In this document: positions 1 through 11,389 of the stretch, in pieces | How positions within the stretch are numbered: the stretch's first letter is position 1 | How the letters are laid out: each line of letters opens with the position of its first letter | Assembly (NCBI GenBank): GCA_023614405.1 | Contig: CM042691.1 | Coordinates: 177,416,927-177,480,926, forward strand | Direction: 5' to 3' | Source: Avena insularis | Taxonomy: Eukaryota > Streptophyta > Magnoliopsida > Poales > Poaceae | DNA: 64,000 nt | Notes under the pieces: model-generated | What the model was told of the DNA's origin: nothing | The model's database searches: none | The model's input: only the letters and a program-made list of their open reading frames with translations | Program-made: the position numbers and the translations under genes

Positions 1-2205
1 TTTGTCTTGCAACATTTTAGCATTAGGTTTTATGGATGTGATTTATCCAACTAGATTTGTAAACCATCCATCTTATATGGAATACGGTATTTATTTGAAA
101 AATCTTTGTTCTCATAATACCTGATTTAAATAACTATTATTAACACAAATCTTGAAGGAAAGTTTTGATGTCAACGAGAAATACAAACAACGGTTTGTTT
201 GTTTTCGATAAACATCATCACATATTCTCTTGCTAGTTACTTAGGCCATTGTGGTTCATGAATTGCGTCGTTATGTATGAAATTTCATTCCAACCAATTC
301 GTATTCAATACCCAAGAACCACATTGTTTAACAAGCAAAGAATGCAACCATAACATGTATATCTTCTATATACCTAAACTGGATATTTCCAATCTTTTTT
401 TTTCTGCCAAATATATTTTATAGATTCTCTTTCAGCATTTCCTTTCCTTTTAAAAGAATCTATCAACATCAAAAGTGGTGCCATATACATGACATATAGT
501 CCAAAGCGTGTATATTCAAATACTAATACCTTTGGACTTGCACTTTGAAGTAGATCACAATCATCAAATGGCTGGTATTCTTTCAAAAAAAACATTCCTT
601 AGTAATCTTTTAGTGTAGTAAACACTTTACATACATCTTCTATTCATCCTTATCATGAAGACTTTCATGATCAAGCTACTGCAGCTTATAAAGGCGAATC
701 GTGAGTATACCGTTACTTTCCAAATCCCTTTTGGATGATTAGGATGTCTAGCATCTCCAACCTTTGCAAATTCTCATCCAATATGAGAACATATATTATA
801 CTCTATCATATTGCAACCAAAACATTATTTCAGATATCGTTATATCTGTGACATATGATGGTTTCTGAAACAATTCTTTCAGCTCCTAGATAAACTTGAT
901 ATTAAAATAATCAAGAATCATGGAGGCAAACATGATACTTAAGATACTAACACTAGAATTGTTACTCTTGATTTAATACTAATTATTAAATTTCACGGAG
1001 TAGATGGAGTTTGCTAAAAGTTTGCAATAGGACTTTTAAACTTTAGATTGACACTCAACACAATACGATACCAGTTCGTAAAGGAAATATCCAGAATTCT
1101 ATAGTTCTATTATCTCAATTATAACTAATCATAAGGTGGTGAGCGAATGCCAATGACTACAACAAATTATGCAAATTCACTTTGATTTAATTTATGATAA
1201 ATTAAGTTCTACTAATCCAAATTATAAATGAACTCCCACTCAAAAACGATATCCCTCGTGTCTTTTTGGTGATTACCTGAACCAAATCCACTACACCAAG
1301 TCCGATCATCACATGAATCGGTGTAGCTTCAAAGGCAAGCATCCATATGGTCATCATATCAAAACATATGACTCATGCTTAACCTTTCGATCTATGTACC
1401 GAGGCCATGTCTACACATGCTAGTCTAGCCAAGTAAGAACCTTAGTATTCGCTTGCGTAAAACTGTCTTACACCCGAGATATGCTCGTGGATTCAAGTAC
1501 ACCCGATCATCACGTGATGTCTTGAAGCGGCAAAACATTGTCGGTGCATACTTAAGGAATAATATATTTTTATCTTGATATCTAAATGAGGGATTATGTT
1601 ATTATGCTAATAAAATGCCAAACAAGCAATATAAGATGCAACAAACATCACATGTGAAGAGGTGAAATGATATGGTTCTTGCACTTGATCGTTATCATGT
1701 GCATCGTGGTATGATCTCCATCATTCATTTATGTGTAAGGCCAAGGTCCATGGAACTTACACATAGTGTGTATTGTAAGAGTATCGACTTATACTTTTAC
1801 TTAGAACATCACCATATCATGACACTAGCCCAGCAACAATCTAAACTAGACGCTTCTAATTTATCCATTGCAAGTTTTACGTGGCTTAGGGCTTTTGGAG
1901 ATAGAACCGTTCTTACCTACGAACATGGAACCACAACGATGATAACCAAATTATTGACAACTCGTTGCAAATTATATATTGACTATAGTAGGAAAGACAT
2001 ACACCCGCTAGCCACTTATGCAATACTAGTTGCATGTCAAGCGTGGAATAGGTCTCATGTGCGAGGACATGTAAAGTTTGTCCGGGCCGCTTCATCCCAC
2101 TATGCCACCAATATCCAACGTACAACTAAGAAGCAATAACATGATAATCATCGCCCACATATACATATATGTACTACCCATGCAAAGCAACTATGCATAC
2201 ATCCG
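1..2205 (-). other. Leader/interior of the Copia-type element, no recognisable coding
   Basis: AT-rich sequence downstream of the PBS. The only frames are short (for example 155 codons on the plus strand at 1672-2139 and 73 codons on the minus strand at 374-595). None has a gag, zinc-knuckle, integrase or reverse-transcriptase motif. I see nothing else in it. Confidence 0.6.
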
Positions 2206-2217
2206 GCTCTGATACCA
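2206..2217 (-). other. Primer-binding site, initiator tRNA-Met type
   Basis: Reads TGGTATCAGAGC on the minus strand, the standard initiator-Met PBS of plant Copia elements. It starts one base inside the LTR end and fixes the orientation of the element. Confidence 0.9.
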
Positions 2218-2218
2218 C

Positions 2219-3913
2219 TGAAGGGTTCGTAGCATAGAAAACAAAAAATTTCCTATGATGGGAACAACTATGTATCAAGATCTATCTACTAGATACAAGC
2301 AACGGGTAGATACACATCTATAGAATACATACCCTCGAAGACCAAATAGTGTTAACGAGGTCGTACTCATGGATGATGTAGTCGAACGCTTGCTGATCTC
2401 AAGATCGAGAAGAAGTCCATCCAGTCCAGCAGGTCCAGCACCATCCAGTCCAGCACCACAAAGCAGTGGTGCATCCATGATTGCACACACGTCCGGGTAC
2501 CCCGACAACCTCCACGCCCTCGCTCCAGCGAAGCAGCGGAAGCAACAAATCCTTCCAGAAAAAGCCACCGGGAACATGTACCTCGCTGATCCGAGACCAT
2601 GGGGAAATTCTAAAGGGGGAGAGATATCCTTCACGAGGAGGTGTGCTTTGAGAGGAGGAGAGGGAGGCCTTTTATAGGGAGAGGGGAGGCATCCAAGGGG
2701 TATGGTGCCCAGCCATGGTGGCTTCCCCACCTCTTCCACATTCATGTGGGTGGAGCTCCCACTCAAAATGAAAAGCCTCCACTCACATAAACATGCCTCC
2801 ACTCAAAAATTCACTCACATGCATTAAATTTCCACCAAATTTAATGCAAGCTCTCATTTAAATAAAACTCTTTTATTTATTTATTCAGAATTTTTTTAAT
2901 TACTCTAATTAACAAACATTCACATAAAACCCCGTATAAAATTTCAATTTCACATGCAGAACCAGTTTAGCAATTTCAACCGAAACAGTTTCGGTGTCTA
3001 GTGAAATAATTCCTGCACTTTGTAATTCTTTATCTAGCATATTATTTACTCCAAATGGTGTCGGTATCCCTTAAGTGTGTCACCCTATGGTTCGTGAATA
3101 ATTCAGACATGATCGAGACCCCTCTCTGATTAATAATCAGCGGCGGGACCTGGAGATCTGTATTGAATCCCACATATTCAACGATTACTTCTGTGATCGT
3201 GTGAACCTTATATGCATATAACTCAATCCCTTTCTCTCACGATATATTACATGTCCGATATTCGATCATCGGTATCTCCATACCTAGTTTGATCTCGTTA
3301 CTGACATGCACCCTTTTCTTATTCCTGTGATATAACATTCTAGTTATCAAATCACTTGCTTGCAAGCTAACTATATGTGATATCACCGAGAGGGCCCAGA
3401 GTATATATCTCCGTCATCGGGATGGACAAATTCCACTCTTAATCCATGAGCCTCACCAGAACACCTTCGTAGCACTAAACCCATCTTTATAGTCACCCTG
3501 TTACGGTGTGACGTTTGATGTTATGAAGATACTCTTCCGGTGTTAATGATTGACATGATCTCATGGTCTAAGCACTAAGATTACTCCGTATGATGTTATA
3601 GCAATATAAACACAATGACCTTGATCGTAATGCTATACTTCGGATGAATGTTCATCACATCATTCCAATAATGTTGTGAACTCGTTATTAACAACATCCA
3701 ATGTCCATGATTAGGAAACATTTGATCATCTTGTTAATCAACGAGCTAGTTTATAAAAGAGGCATAACTAGGAAATTCCTTTTTGTTTATTAAACACAAA
3801 TGTATTAATGTTTCCGTATTAATACAATTATAGCATGAGAAATAAACATTTATCATAAACAAGGAATACGATAATAACCACTTTATTATTGCCTCTCAGG
3901 CATATTCCCTTCA
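2219..3913 (-). repeat. 5' LTR of the Copia-type element
   Basis: 1695 bp. Reading the minus strand, it begins TGAAGGGAATATGCC at 3913 and ends GCTACGAACCCTTCA at 2219. A TATA-like CTATAAAAGG lies at 2668-2677 on the minus strand, followed by a GC-rich, CCA-rich leader stretch (about 2370-2660), the usual promoter/R layout of long grass LTRs. Open reading frames here (for example 2275-2802) are by-products of the GC-rich LTR. Confidence 0.85.
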
Positions 3914-4506
3914 CCGTTGTCTTCGCATTCGGCGCCCATGTCTGGGTCGCCGTGCATGGTGATTATGCCATGGGGGCCTAGTAGCTTCATCGTGTTTTAG
4001 GCTAGTGCGTGGTTTCCATGAATTTGGCGAATGCCTACCTCCCGAGTACACAGTGGTATGGGCTTATGAAGTTCACCAGCTCGAAGGTGATCTTCTCCGT
4101 GCGGAAGTTGGGCGGTGTGCCGAAGGTGACTGGCAGCGTCACCTTCCCGATCTAGTAAGCCTTTCGACCTGGGATTATGCTGGGGCAGGTGCATAGGGTG
4201 GGTTCCACCATGGACTGAGGTAGTTTTAGTCGCCTGAACATATCTGAGTAGAGGATATTGATGGAGATGCCCCCATCCATGAGGGTCTTTGGTAACCAGT
4301 AGTCATCCACCTTGGGTCTGACGACCATGGCGACTCGCCCTGGGTACTTAATCATGGGTGCATGGTCTTCGCGGCTCCATGTGACACTCTGCTCTAACCG
4401 TGTTAGCCACCGTGGGTAGTCGTCTTGCTGTACCATGTTTACAGCAACGACACGTGCAAGTACCTTCTTGTCATGCTTGGTCCCCATTCTGGTGAACGTG
4501 TAGAGC
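3914..4506 (-). pseudogene. Tat-type Gypsy protease fragment
   Basis: The minus-strand frame 4487-4152 carries the retropepsin active-site region as MDGGISINILYSDMF (usual DGGS with one change, D at about residue 71 of the frame), followed by the PGRKAY motif. Downstream, an alternative frame matches the IGKVTLPVTFGTPPNFR...CVLGR...AFAKFM segment typical of Tat-type elements but has in-frame stops (for example after LGR), so the reading frame is broken. The last codons, to the MHGDPDM motif, stop at 3914 where the Copia-type LTR begins. Not functional. Confidence 0.85.
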
Positions 4507-7500
4507 TTTCAACACCCGGATTTTTAATCCCAGATGCCAGTTATGCAATACATCGCAATCCCAGGATTACCATTTTGCGGGACATAATAGATTGGATATC
4601 ACAGTACATCATCCATTACAAACCATACATAAGGTCTTACACAAATAAAGGATCTCAGGATCCAGTCTTAATACAATTCAAGCAGCGAAAATAACGTTAT
4701 AATAACAATAGTGTAGGCGAGACTCCATCTTCATGGTCACATGCAATGCTGACGATGGGAGATGATCCTAGTTGTCGTAACCTTCCTGCTGTCCGTCCTC
4801 CTGATAGTCCTCTTCATAGTCTGGCCATGGGAATAGCCAGGGACAAAGCCATGATTACTCTTTAAGTACTCGCAAACTAATACTAACAAGTGAAGTGGTT
4901 TTGAGTAGGAAATACTAAGCTCTAGGTTGATTTGCAAAAAGGCAGATTTATCTCTACTGAGTTCAGAAGCAAAGAAAGCTAGTTGAACGTTTTAGAACAC
5001 CTAAGTGGGAACTTGCATTTCATATCACAACCCTGTTGTGGTCAAGTCAAGTCATGAATCCTTTCACAAGTAATTTTTAAAACATCTGACAATGCAACAA
5101 TATGGCCACTCCAACTGTCCATAATCGCGGACGCGACTATTCGAATAGTTTGACACTCTACAGAGGTGGTACACTTTCACCACAATATTAGATACATCCG
5201 TCAAGAACAATTCTGAATTCACCATACTCAGTATGCTGATAATCAATCCTAACCTTTCAATTACACGCCCTAGTATAGGCACCTCTCCTATGAGTTTGGC
5301 ATCCCAACCATAACCAACTGTCATCTTGGGAACTGCATAGATGGACAATCTTCACAAGGTAGCCTCAGCTCAAACCTTGGCCGCAAGGGAACCCATACTA
5401 AGGTATATAAATTTCCAGTCAAGACCTACCCAAATTTCGGGTATTATGGTTGTACGGTAAAATTGGAATGGTACCGCATCCAGATAACCATCAGTTTTAT
5501 AAAGGGCTAAGACTCATGCCTTAACATTTTCATCATCAAAATCATCTGGTGTTCAAGAACACATGTCAAAACATTTCAGTAGAATGATTCATCATTCCAA
5601 GGTTTTCATAATAATTTTCACCAAGTATTCCCATCTAAAGTGGTCAAGTTTTATGTTCACTAGCATCTACAAGTGGGGGTAAACACTAATGAGGGTTGGT
5701 AAACAAAGGTGAATGATCTAAGTTCAATCTCATGCCTCAGGATGACATCAATATTATCTAACCTAGGCCAAGTTTTATGCTCTTTATGCTACCTTTAAAT
5801 ATTTTTCTAGAATCTACAATTCACTAAGTAAACTTAAATAGAAAGCTTTGATAAAGAAATAAAATAAGTAAGCTTGCAAGTAAAACTAGTATTATGCGTC
5901 CTCAAGGGGTATAACCAAGGCATGCCTAATGCATTGCATAGATCATATAGATTTCACAGTTGCAAGTGTTCGCTTTCCTTGTGCAGAGCAGTGGTTGAAG
6001 TTCTCCTCGGCTTCTTCCTCGTAGTATTCTCCTTCCTCCTTGTATCCTTGGTAGGTACTAGCATCTAGAAATAAATATGAGGTACACAATCACCAAACAA
6101 TACTTAACTACTTTTATTTATCACACCAAGGTTTTCACTAGATGATCTAGAATCATCACAAACATCACAAGGATTAAGGCAATAGTTTTATTTCCTTTAT
6201 TTTAGAAAATTAATTTCTACTCATTGAAATACTACTTAATATTTAATATTCTCCAACTAAAACATGGGATCATGTTGACACATGTCATCACCATATATTT
6301 CAATACATGGGAATGTGATTTAAAGTGGTGTCACAATTTAATAAGGTTTAACCTTTTTATTTTAATTAAATAAAGTGATTAGAATTTCCTATGAGGCATT
6401 CTTTTATTACTTGTTCATTATTTCTGCAAGTAAACCTAGATTTTTTTATATATTCAAAAAGGTCTAGTTAAATGTGATTTTTGAGAGTTGGAATCAACTC
6501 AAAAGCTTTTGTGGTTGAATTTTGAAAAATGTTTGAATGCACAAAAGCTTCTGCCTTGTTATTTTTACTATAGGTGATCTACAATTCCAAATGAATTGAA
6601 TCAAACGGGCTTGGGTTAATAATTTCAGTACCTTCCTAACAAAATTGGTTTCATGCATTTTGGTTCAGTGAATCGACCTGGGTTAATTTTTGAATCTAGG
6701 TAGAGAACTGAGTTTGAAACTATAAGAATAAACCTAAATTCAAACTACTGGGTCACGCGGGAATGTAAATGGGTCGACCCACGGCGCACAGCGCGCACGG
6801 GTTAGTTTAAGTGGATGACCCCACTAGTCAGCGAGACAGGGGATGCGAAGCGGTACGGGGTGATCTAGACCGCACGATCAAACTCTAATCGAACGGCTGT
6901 GACCTATCATCTCCGTCGGGCAACTCCAGGGAGACAGAACCCTAGCGCGGCCAGTGGGGGTCTACGGGGGCTCACCGGGGCTCAGGGGAGGGTTGGAAAT
7001 GGGGGCAAGCGACAAAGTCGACGAAGGCGAACCTCCTGGTACCGGTGGCTTCTCCTGGGGCGACTCCAATCGCTGGCTCCTCTCTTCCTCCTCCACGGTA
7101 GACTCCGGCCAAATTCTAGCGACCTGCTGCTCCCCTTTCTGCGGGAGTATGGTGGGGTGGTTCTGAGAGGGAGGGGAGTGTGTTGGTGTGAAGAAATCGA
7201 GCGGGGGTGGCCTCTATTTATAGTGCCAGAAGGGGACCGAAGGGTGCGGGTGAAGCTCGTCGTGGTCATCGGCACATCGAGCTACTAGCATCGGCGACGG
7301 TATGGGGAAATGTTGTGCTCCCTGGCGAAGCTCAACGACATGGTCGGGAGGCGTGGGGCGGTGCGAGACGGTCGGAACACTGCGGTGCTCTAGGCGGGTC
7401 CAACGGGCATTTTAATGGTGCACCGCGGCTACGGGTCGCGTGGCGGCGAACGGGGTTGTCTGGCGGTCTCCTGGTATGGTGGTGATCACGCTTGCACGTG

Positions 7501-8490
7501 GCGAGGGTGGCGCGCGGTCTATGGGCGCATGTCGAGTGTGGCGCTCTGGCGCGCTCTCAGCATGGGCAGAGGCATAGGGCGCGACATTTCTAGAGTGGTC
7601 CAGTGGATTGCTGATCGTTGGCGTTGGCCAGGGGTGGCGGTGGACGGTGGTCAATGTCCCAAACAAGGTTGGCGAGGCTAGAGCTTCTTCTAGCTTGCTG
7701 TCAACAGTGGGGTGGCAAGGTGAGGCTCGACATGGCCACCATTAATGGAAATGGAAAGCTCACAGTGGTGCTAGATCTTGTTAATTGAGCTAGATGATCT
7801 ACTAAATGTTTGCTGTGATCTAGAGAGGGGACAAGGTTGGACAAATCACTGCTCACAATAGTGTTTGATGTTTGATTTGTGTTTGCAAGGTGTTTGATGA
7901 AATGGCCGAAAGAGATTTAAATTTGAATTTTTGGTTCAAACTTGGTGGGTGTATTAGTTATATACTAGGTAGTCTCTAGTTAGTTGTAAAGGTAAAGGTG
8001 AATTGGTTTGTTTGTTTGGTTTTTGAGAATTGGTGATCTTCACATATGTTAAAGATTCAATTTTGAATTGTCATTTGAATCAAGTTTCCAAATGTTTCTG
8101 TGAGTTTGAAAGGTGGGCTTGGGTTCACTTTTACTTGGTCTAGCAAGGGGTTAAAAGAAATAGAATTGTTTCTGTTTGAAATCTTGGATTAGAAACACTC
8201 AAAGTGGTCTAGTGAGCAAGATTCGCAAAAATGACCATTTGCTTGTTTTGTTTGTTTTTGATTTTCTCTTGATGTGTTTCTGCTTGGAATTTTTTTAGTT
8301 GATGTTGTTTTTCATCTTTAAACCATTCCTTTCTATTTTGAACAATCACACAAGTCCATTTATTGCATTCATACAATCATCACATACACCCAAGCATTCA
8401 TATGATGTTGATTAACAAAAGTTTTTGTTAACCCTAATTTTGAGTGATTGGAAATTGATAATCATTGTTCAATATTTTTGGGATGTTACA
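4507..8490 (-). mobile_element. 4-kb Gypsy-type solo LTR
   Basis: 3984 bp flanked by AGAGC (4502-4506) and GGAGC (8491-8495), a 5-bp TSD with one mismatch. Read on the minus strand it begins TGTAACATCCCAAAAATATT and ends AATCCGGGTGTTGAAA (the last bases are mutated from a canonical ACA end). A GC-rich core at about 6750-7700 holds a TATA-like CTATAAATAG at 7214-7223 (minus). Frames at 6899-7681 are shadows of this GC-rich core. The layout matches the solo LTR at 56712-60935, so both probably belong to one class of long-LTR Gypsy elements. There is no internal domain, consistent with LTR-LTR recombination. Confidence 0.8.
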
Positions 8491-8572
8491 GGAGCGAGCC
8501 AACAGAATTTTCGAATGCTCTAGCATTGTCGTGCTCTTGTGGTTCTTCGGGGTCTTGGCCCTCTCTAGCTTT
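8491..8572 (-). pseudogene. Tat-type gag/protease linker fragment
   Basis: 82 bp between the solo LTR and CACTA-1. On the minus strand it reads as a Gln/Glu/Pro-rich linker (KAREGQDPEEPQEHDN...). It continues the zinc-knuckle fragment at 22711-22871 and leads into the protease fragment at 4506 in the same frame once the insertions and one TSD copy of each are discounted. Confidence 0.8.
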
Positions 8573-9740
8573 CACTACAAGGAATGTGGTAATTTTCGAC
8601 CCTCCATATTGGTCACTAGATGGTCATTGTTCTTTATTTGTGACCTTCTTGTGACCAAAAATAGACGGTCGAAAGCTGAGAGTCACTAACAGACAATAAA
8701 GACCTTTTCTGTGCATTGGTCATAGACTACTATGACCAATACAGATGGTCATAGACTACTATGACCAATACAGATGGTCACTAGCTATATGGCATGTCCA
8801 CATGGGATCCGACGTGGACAATCCTACATGGCATATTTGTGACCAAACCAGACGGTCGTGGATCGAAATCATCCCAGTCCACTTTAGTCGTCTAAATGGG
8901 CTGAGCCCAATAATTTGGTTCATTTTGTCCTTCTTACTGTCCATTTTTGTTTGGGGCCTTGGCCTTTTGTGAGCCCATTTTGCTTTTGGGGTTTAGCATT
9001 TTAGCAGTCCATTTTGTTTGGGCTCTAGCCTTTTTACAGTCCATTTATTTTTAGGATTTGGCCTTTTTACTATGCAATTCATTTTAATTTTTCAAATTTT
9101 GCCAAAAAAATTGTAAATAGTTGTTTGGGCCGCAGCCTTTTCACAGCCCAAATTAGCACAATTCTTTGATCAAATAATAATTGGATTGCAGTCTTTTTAC
9201 AATACAATGATGTTTAGGATGTGGCCTTTTCAAAGCCCAGATATTTGATCCAATATAAGCACAACACATGTCATTCAAATCCTAGTTATTTGATTGATCA
9301 TCAGCACAACACATATAAAATAAGATCCTAGAATGATATCCTATCTATACAACTCATATCAAATAATATCCTCTCAGCACAACACATATCAAATAATATC
9401 CTCTCAGCATAACCTTTGCATGGGCCTTGTGAATTAACTAAGGATGACCTGTAAAAACATCACCAACAATAAAAATTAGCTTTAGTAAATGAAAGGGCAT
9501 ACTTATGTAGTAAAAGTAATGCATGTAGCATCTCCTGTTATTAAACACATCTAGAGATAAAATGGAACAATTCAGCTATGAAGACCAGAGGCACAATATC
9601 TACACATAATCATATCCTAGGCATATACTAGATAACCAGATTTCCTACTACAGATTGTAACAATAATCATACTACAGATTACATTTACCAATAACATATG
9701 TATCAGAGATTTATAGGTTCTTGAGGTCTTATACAGGGGC
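8573..9740. repeat. CACTA-1 left sub-terminal region
   Basis: Holds the left TIR, then short direct and inverted repeats of tatgacca/tggtcata; a ~32-bp unit around catagactactatgacca is duplicated at 8727-8779. From about 8920 to 9240 there is a degenerate series of GGCCTTT...AGCCCA words spaced ~50 bp apart. At 9355-9415 a short cctctcagcacaacac unit is repeated. Arrays of this kind are the expected transposase-binding regions of CACTA elements. No coding seen. Confidence 0.75.
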
Positions 9741-9747
9741 CGAGGTC

Positions 9748-9909
9748 TTACAAGACACGCGCGAGCTGGGCGGCGGAGAGGGCACTGTTGCCATCGGCTT
9801 CAAAGTCCTGAAAGGCGAGCCACATGTCCTCCTCAATAGCTTCTATTGCGTTGCTCACCATCAGGTCAACACACTCACCATGACACCGGCTGAATAAGTG
9901 CATCAATTC
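9748..9909 (-). CDS. Candidate terminal exon of a CACTA-1 gene
   Basis: A 54-codon open stretch preceded on the minus strand by a splice-acceptor-like ATGTGCAG and ended by TAA. It encodes ...SNAIEAIEEDMWLAFQDF... and reads as acidic and helical. I do not recognise the family. It sits between the sub-terminal repeats and GC-rich sequence, where CACTA elements usually carry the 3' end of their gene. The matching place in CACTA-2 (23627-23743) also has a short terminal-exon-like stretch, but of different sequence. The upstream exons are not resolved. Confidence 0.35.
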   Translation of the reverse strand, partial: ELMHLFSRCHGECVDLMVSNAIEAIEEDMWLAFQDFEADGNSALSAAQLARVL

Positions 9910-10577
9910 CTGCACATATTCAGTGGTTTAGCAAAAGGTAATGGGGCATGAGAGATGAATACAAAATATTTAGAAGCATATGAAATATCAAAGGCTCTTG
10001 ATTACAGCTTCTATCAGGAATAGTGAATCAATTCGACCTTTAAAGGTAGTAGCACAAATTGGGACTTGCTACTTCCTAAAGAATAACTATAGCATGACAC
10101 ATAGTACTTCCTAAATAACAAATATAACATGACACTTGCTACTCAATACCATATTACAATAAGGCATATTTGTTTGTTGCCGTGTGATCTACCTGCTAGG
10201 GGCAAGCTACGTAAATACAATGAAAATATTAAGTAGGAGATTCTTTTATTTTGTACCTCATAGGACACACCTCACATAGTTAATATATTCAGTAAATTAA
10301 CTTCCATAGATACGCTATTTCTAAAGCTAATAGTCTCGGTGATTAACTTAACCAATATGAAAGAAGAATCAGAAAATGAATAGTCTGCATTGCTAACTAA
10401 ACAAATAAGGTGCCTACATTGCATATTATGCATTTCCTAAAGAATGTGCATCTTGCAGATAGCAATCATCCGAAGAACACTAACCAATAACACCTTCAAG
10501 GATTAGAGCACTAACCAAGAACACATGTACTAACTACTGACTACTAACCGATGTACTAACTACTAACTAGGTAAATG

Positions 10578-11389
10578 TCAACTTCGGGATGCTAATAGTA
10601 GAGCACTAACTAGGAGAACAGAGGGAGAGAGATCGCTGCAGAGGGAGAGTGACAGAGAAGGGCACCTACCAGGGTATGATGGGGTTGGAGGCAGAAGTGC
10701 GGCATGATGAGACGGTTCTAGAAGAGTAGGCACATGATGCCCGATGACATGGCTCCTCCGCGCTAGGCCCAACGATGTGGCTCCTCTGTGCCAGGCCTGA
10801 CGACCTCCTCCTCCGTGCCAGGCCCGATGATATGGCTCCTCCATTCCAGGCCTGACGACCTCCTCCTCCGCGCCAGCCCCGAGGACCTCCCCCTACACGC
10901 CAGGCCCGACGACCTCCTCCTCCGCGCCACCGTGGCTCTCCTAACGCTTTAATCACCGCCAGATCTGGCTTTCCTATCTCCTACTAGCTCGATGTGGAGA
11001 GAGGTGGGCGGAGGATCTGGCAACCATCGTTGCACCATCTGCTGCTATGGAGGAAGGTGTGGGGATCTAGCGGTTGAAGTGCGCAAGGTGGGGATCTGGC
11101 AGGCGAAGTGCGATAGAGAAGTGGCGGCTGCAGTTGTGGTCTCGTGATGAGGGGATTAGGGTTTGGGCCTTTGGGGGCAGATGGGTGGTCTCGTGGTGAG
11201 GTGGGGTGGAGGGTTTTGTGCAAATACCCCTAATCATTTTTGTGGTCCAAGTAGGAACGGAAGGGTGTTTCAGACTTTCGGCAGGGGAGGGGTGGGGGGC
11301 TAGGGAAATTATGGGCATTGGATGGAGGCAGTGTGGACGACTGAGATCTATTTCAGTGGGGATATCTGTGGGTAGTATTGTTCTCTTTT
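10578..11389 (-). other. GC-rich 5' region of the CACTA-1 gene, with a 27-bp minisatellite
   Basis: Between 10748 and 10927 about seven copies of a ~27-28-bp unit (gacctcctcctccgcgccag-like) lie in tandem. On the minus strand they give Gly/Arg-rich frames (10666-10956), which I regard as low-complexity translation. 10984-11230 is CT/CCA-rich on the minus strand, like a 5' UTR or promoter-proximal exon. The boundary sequence near 11210-11310 (an ...acccctaatcattt... stretch and a G-rich run) has a close counterpart in CACTA-2 at 34690-34790. No defined protein. Confidence 0.5.

Larger units (their letters stand above)
1..3913 (-). mobile_element. Copia-type LTR retrotransposon, 5' part (runs off the window)
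   Basis: Minus-strand element entering from the left edge. The sequence shows a 1.7-kb LTR (2219-3913) with inverted ends TGAAGGG...CCCTTCA, followed by a primer-binding site complementary to initiator tRNA-Met. Initiator-Met priming and an LTR start resembling the BARE/Angela type (ATGCC...AGAGGCAATAATAAA) point to Copia. It interrupts a Gypsy protease sequence at 3914, so it is younger than that element. The other end and its TSD lie outside the window. No gag or pol is visible in the 2.2 kb of interior; a long untranslated leader as in BARE-1, or a non-autonomous derivative, would both fit. Confidence 0.8.

Noticed and set aside
1672..2139. 155-codon plus-strand frame
   Set aside because: Antisense to the Copia-type element with no recognisable domain; an opposite-strand frame overlaps it.
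2275..2802. 175-codon minus-strand frame
   Set aside because: It spans the TATA-like site and leader of the Copia-type LTR and has no recognisable content.
6899..7681. Several overlapping 70-130-codon frames on both strands
   Set aside because: They lie in the GC-rich promoter core of the solo LTR 4507-8490, overlap each other in different frames and show no domain.
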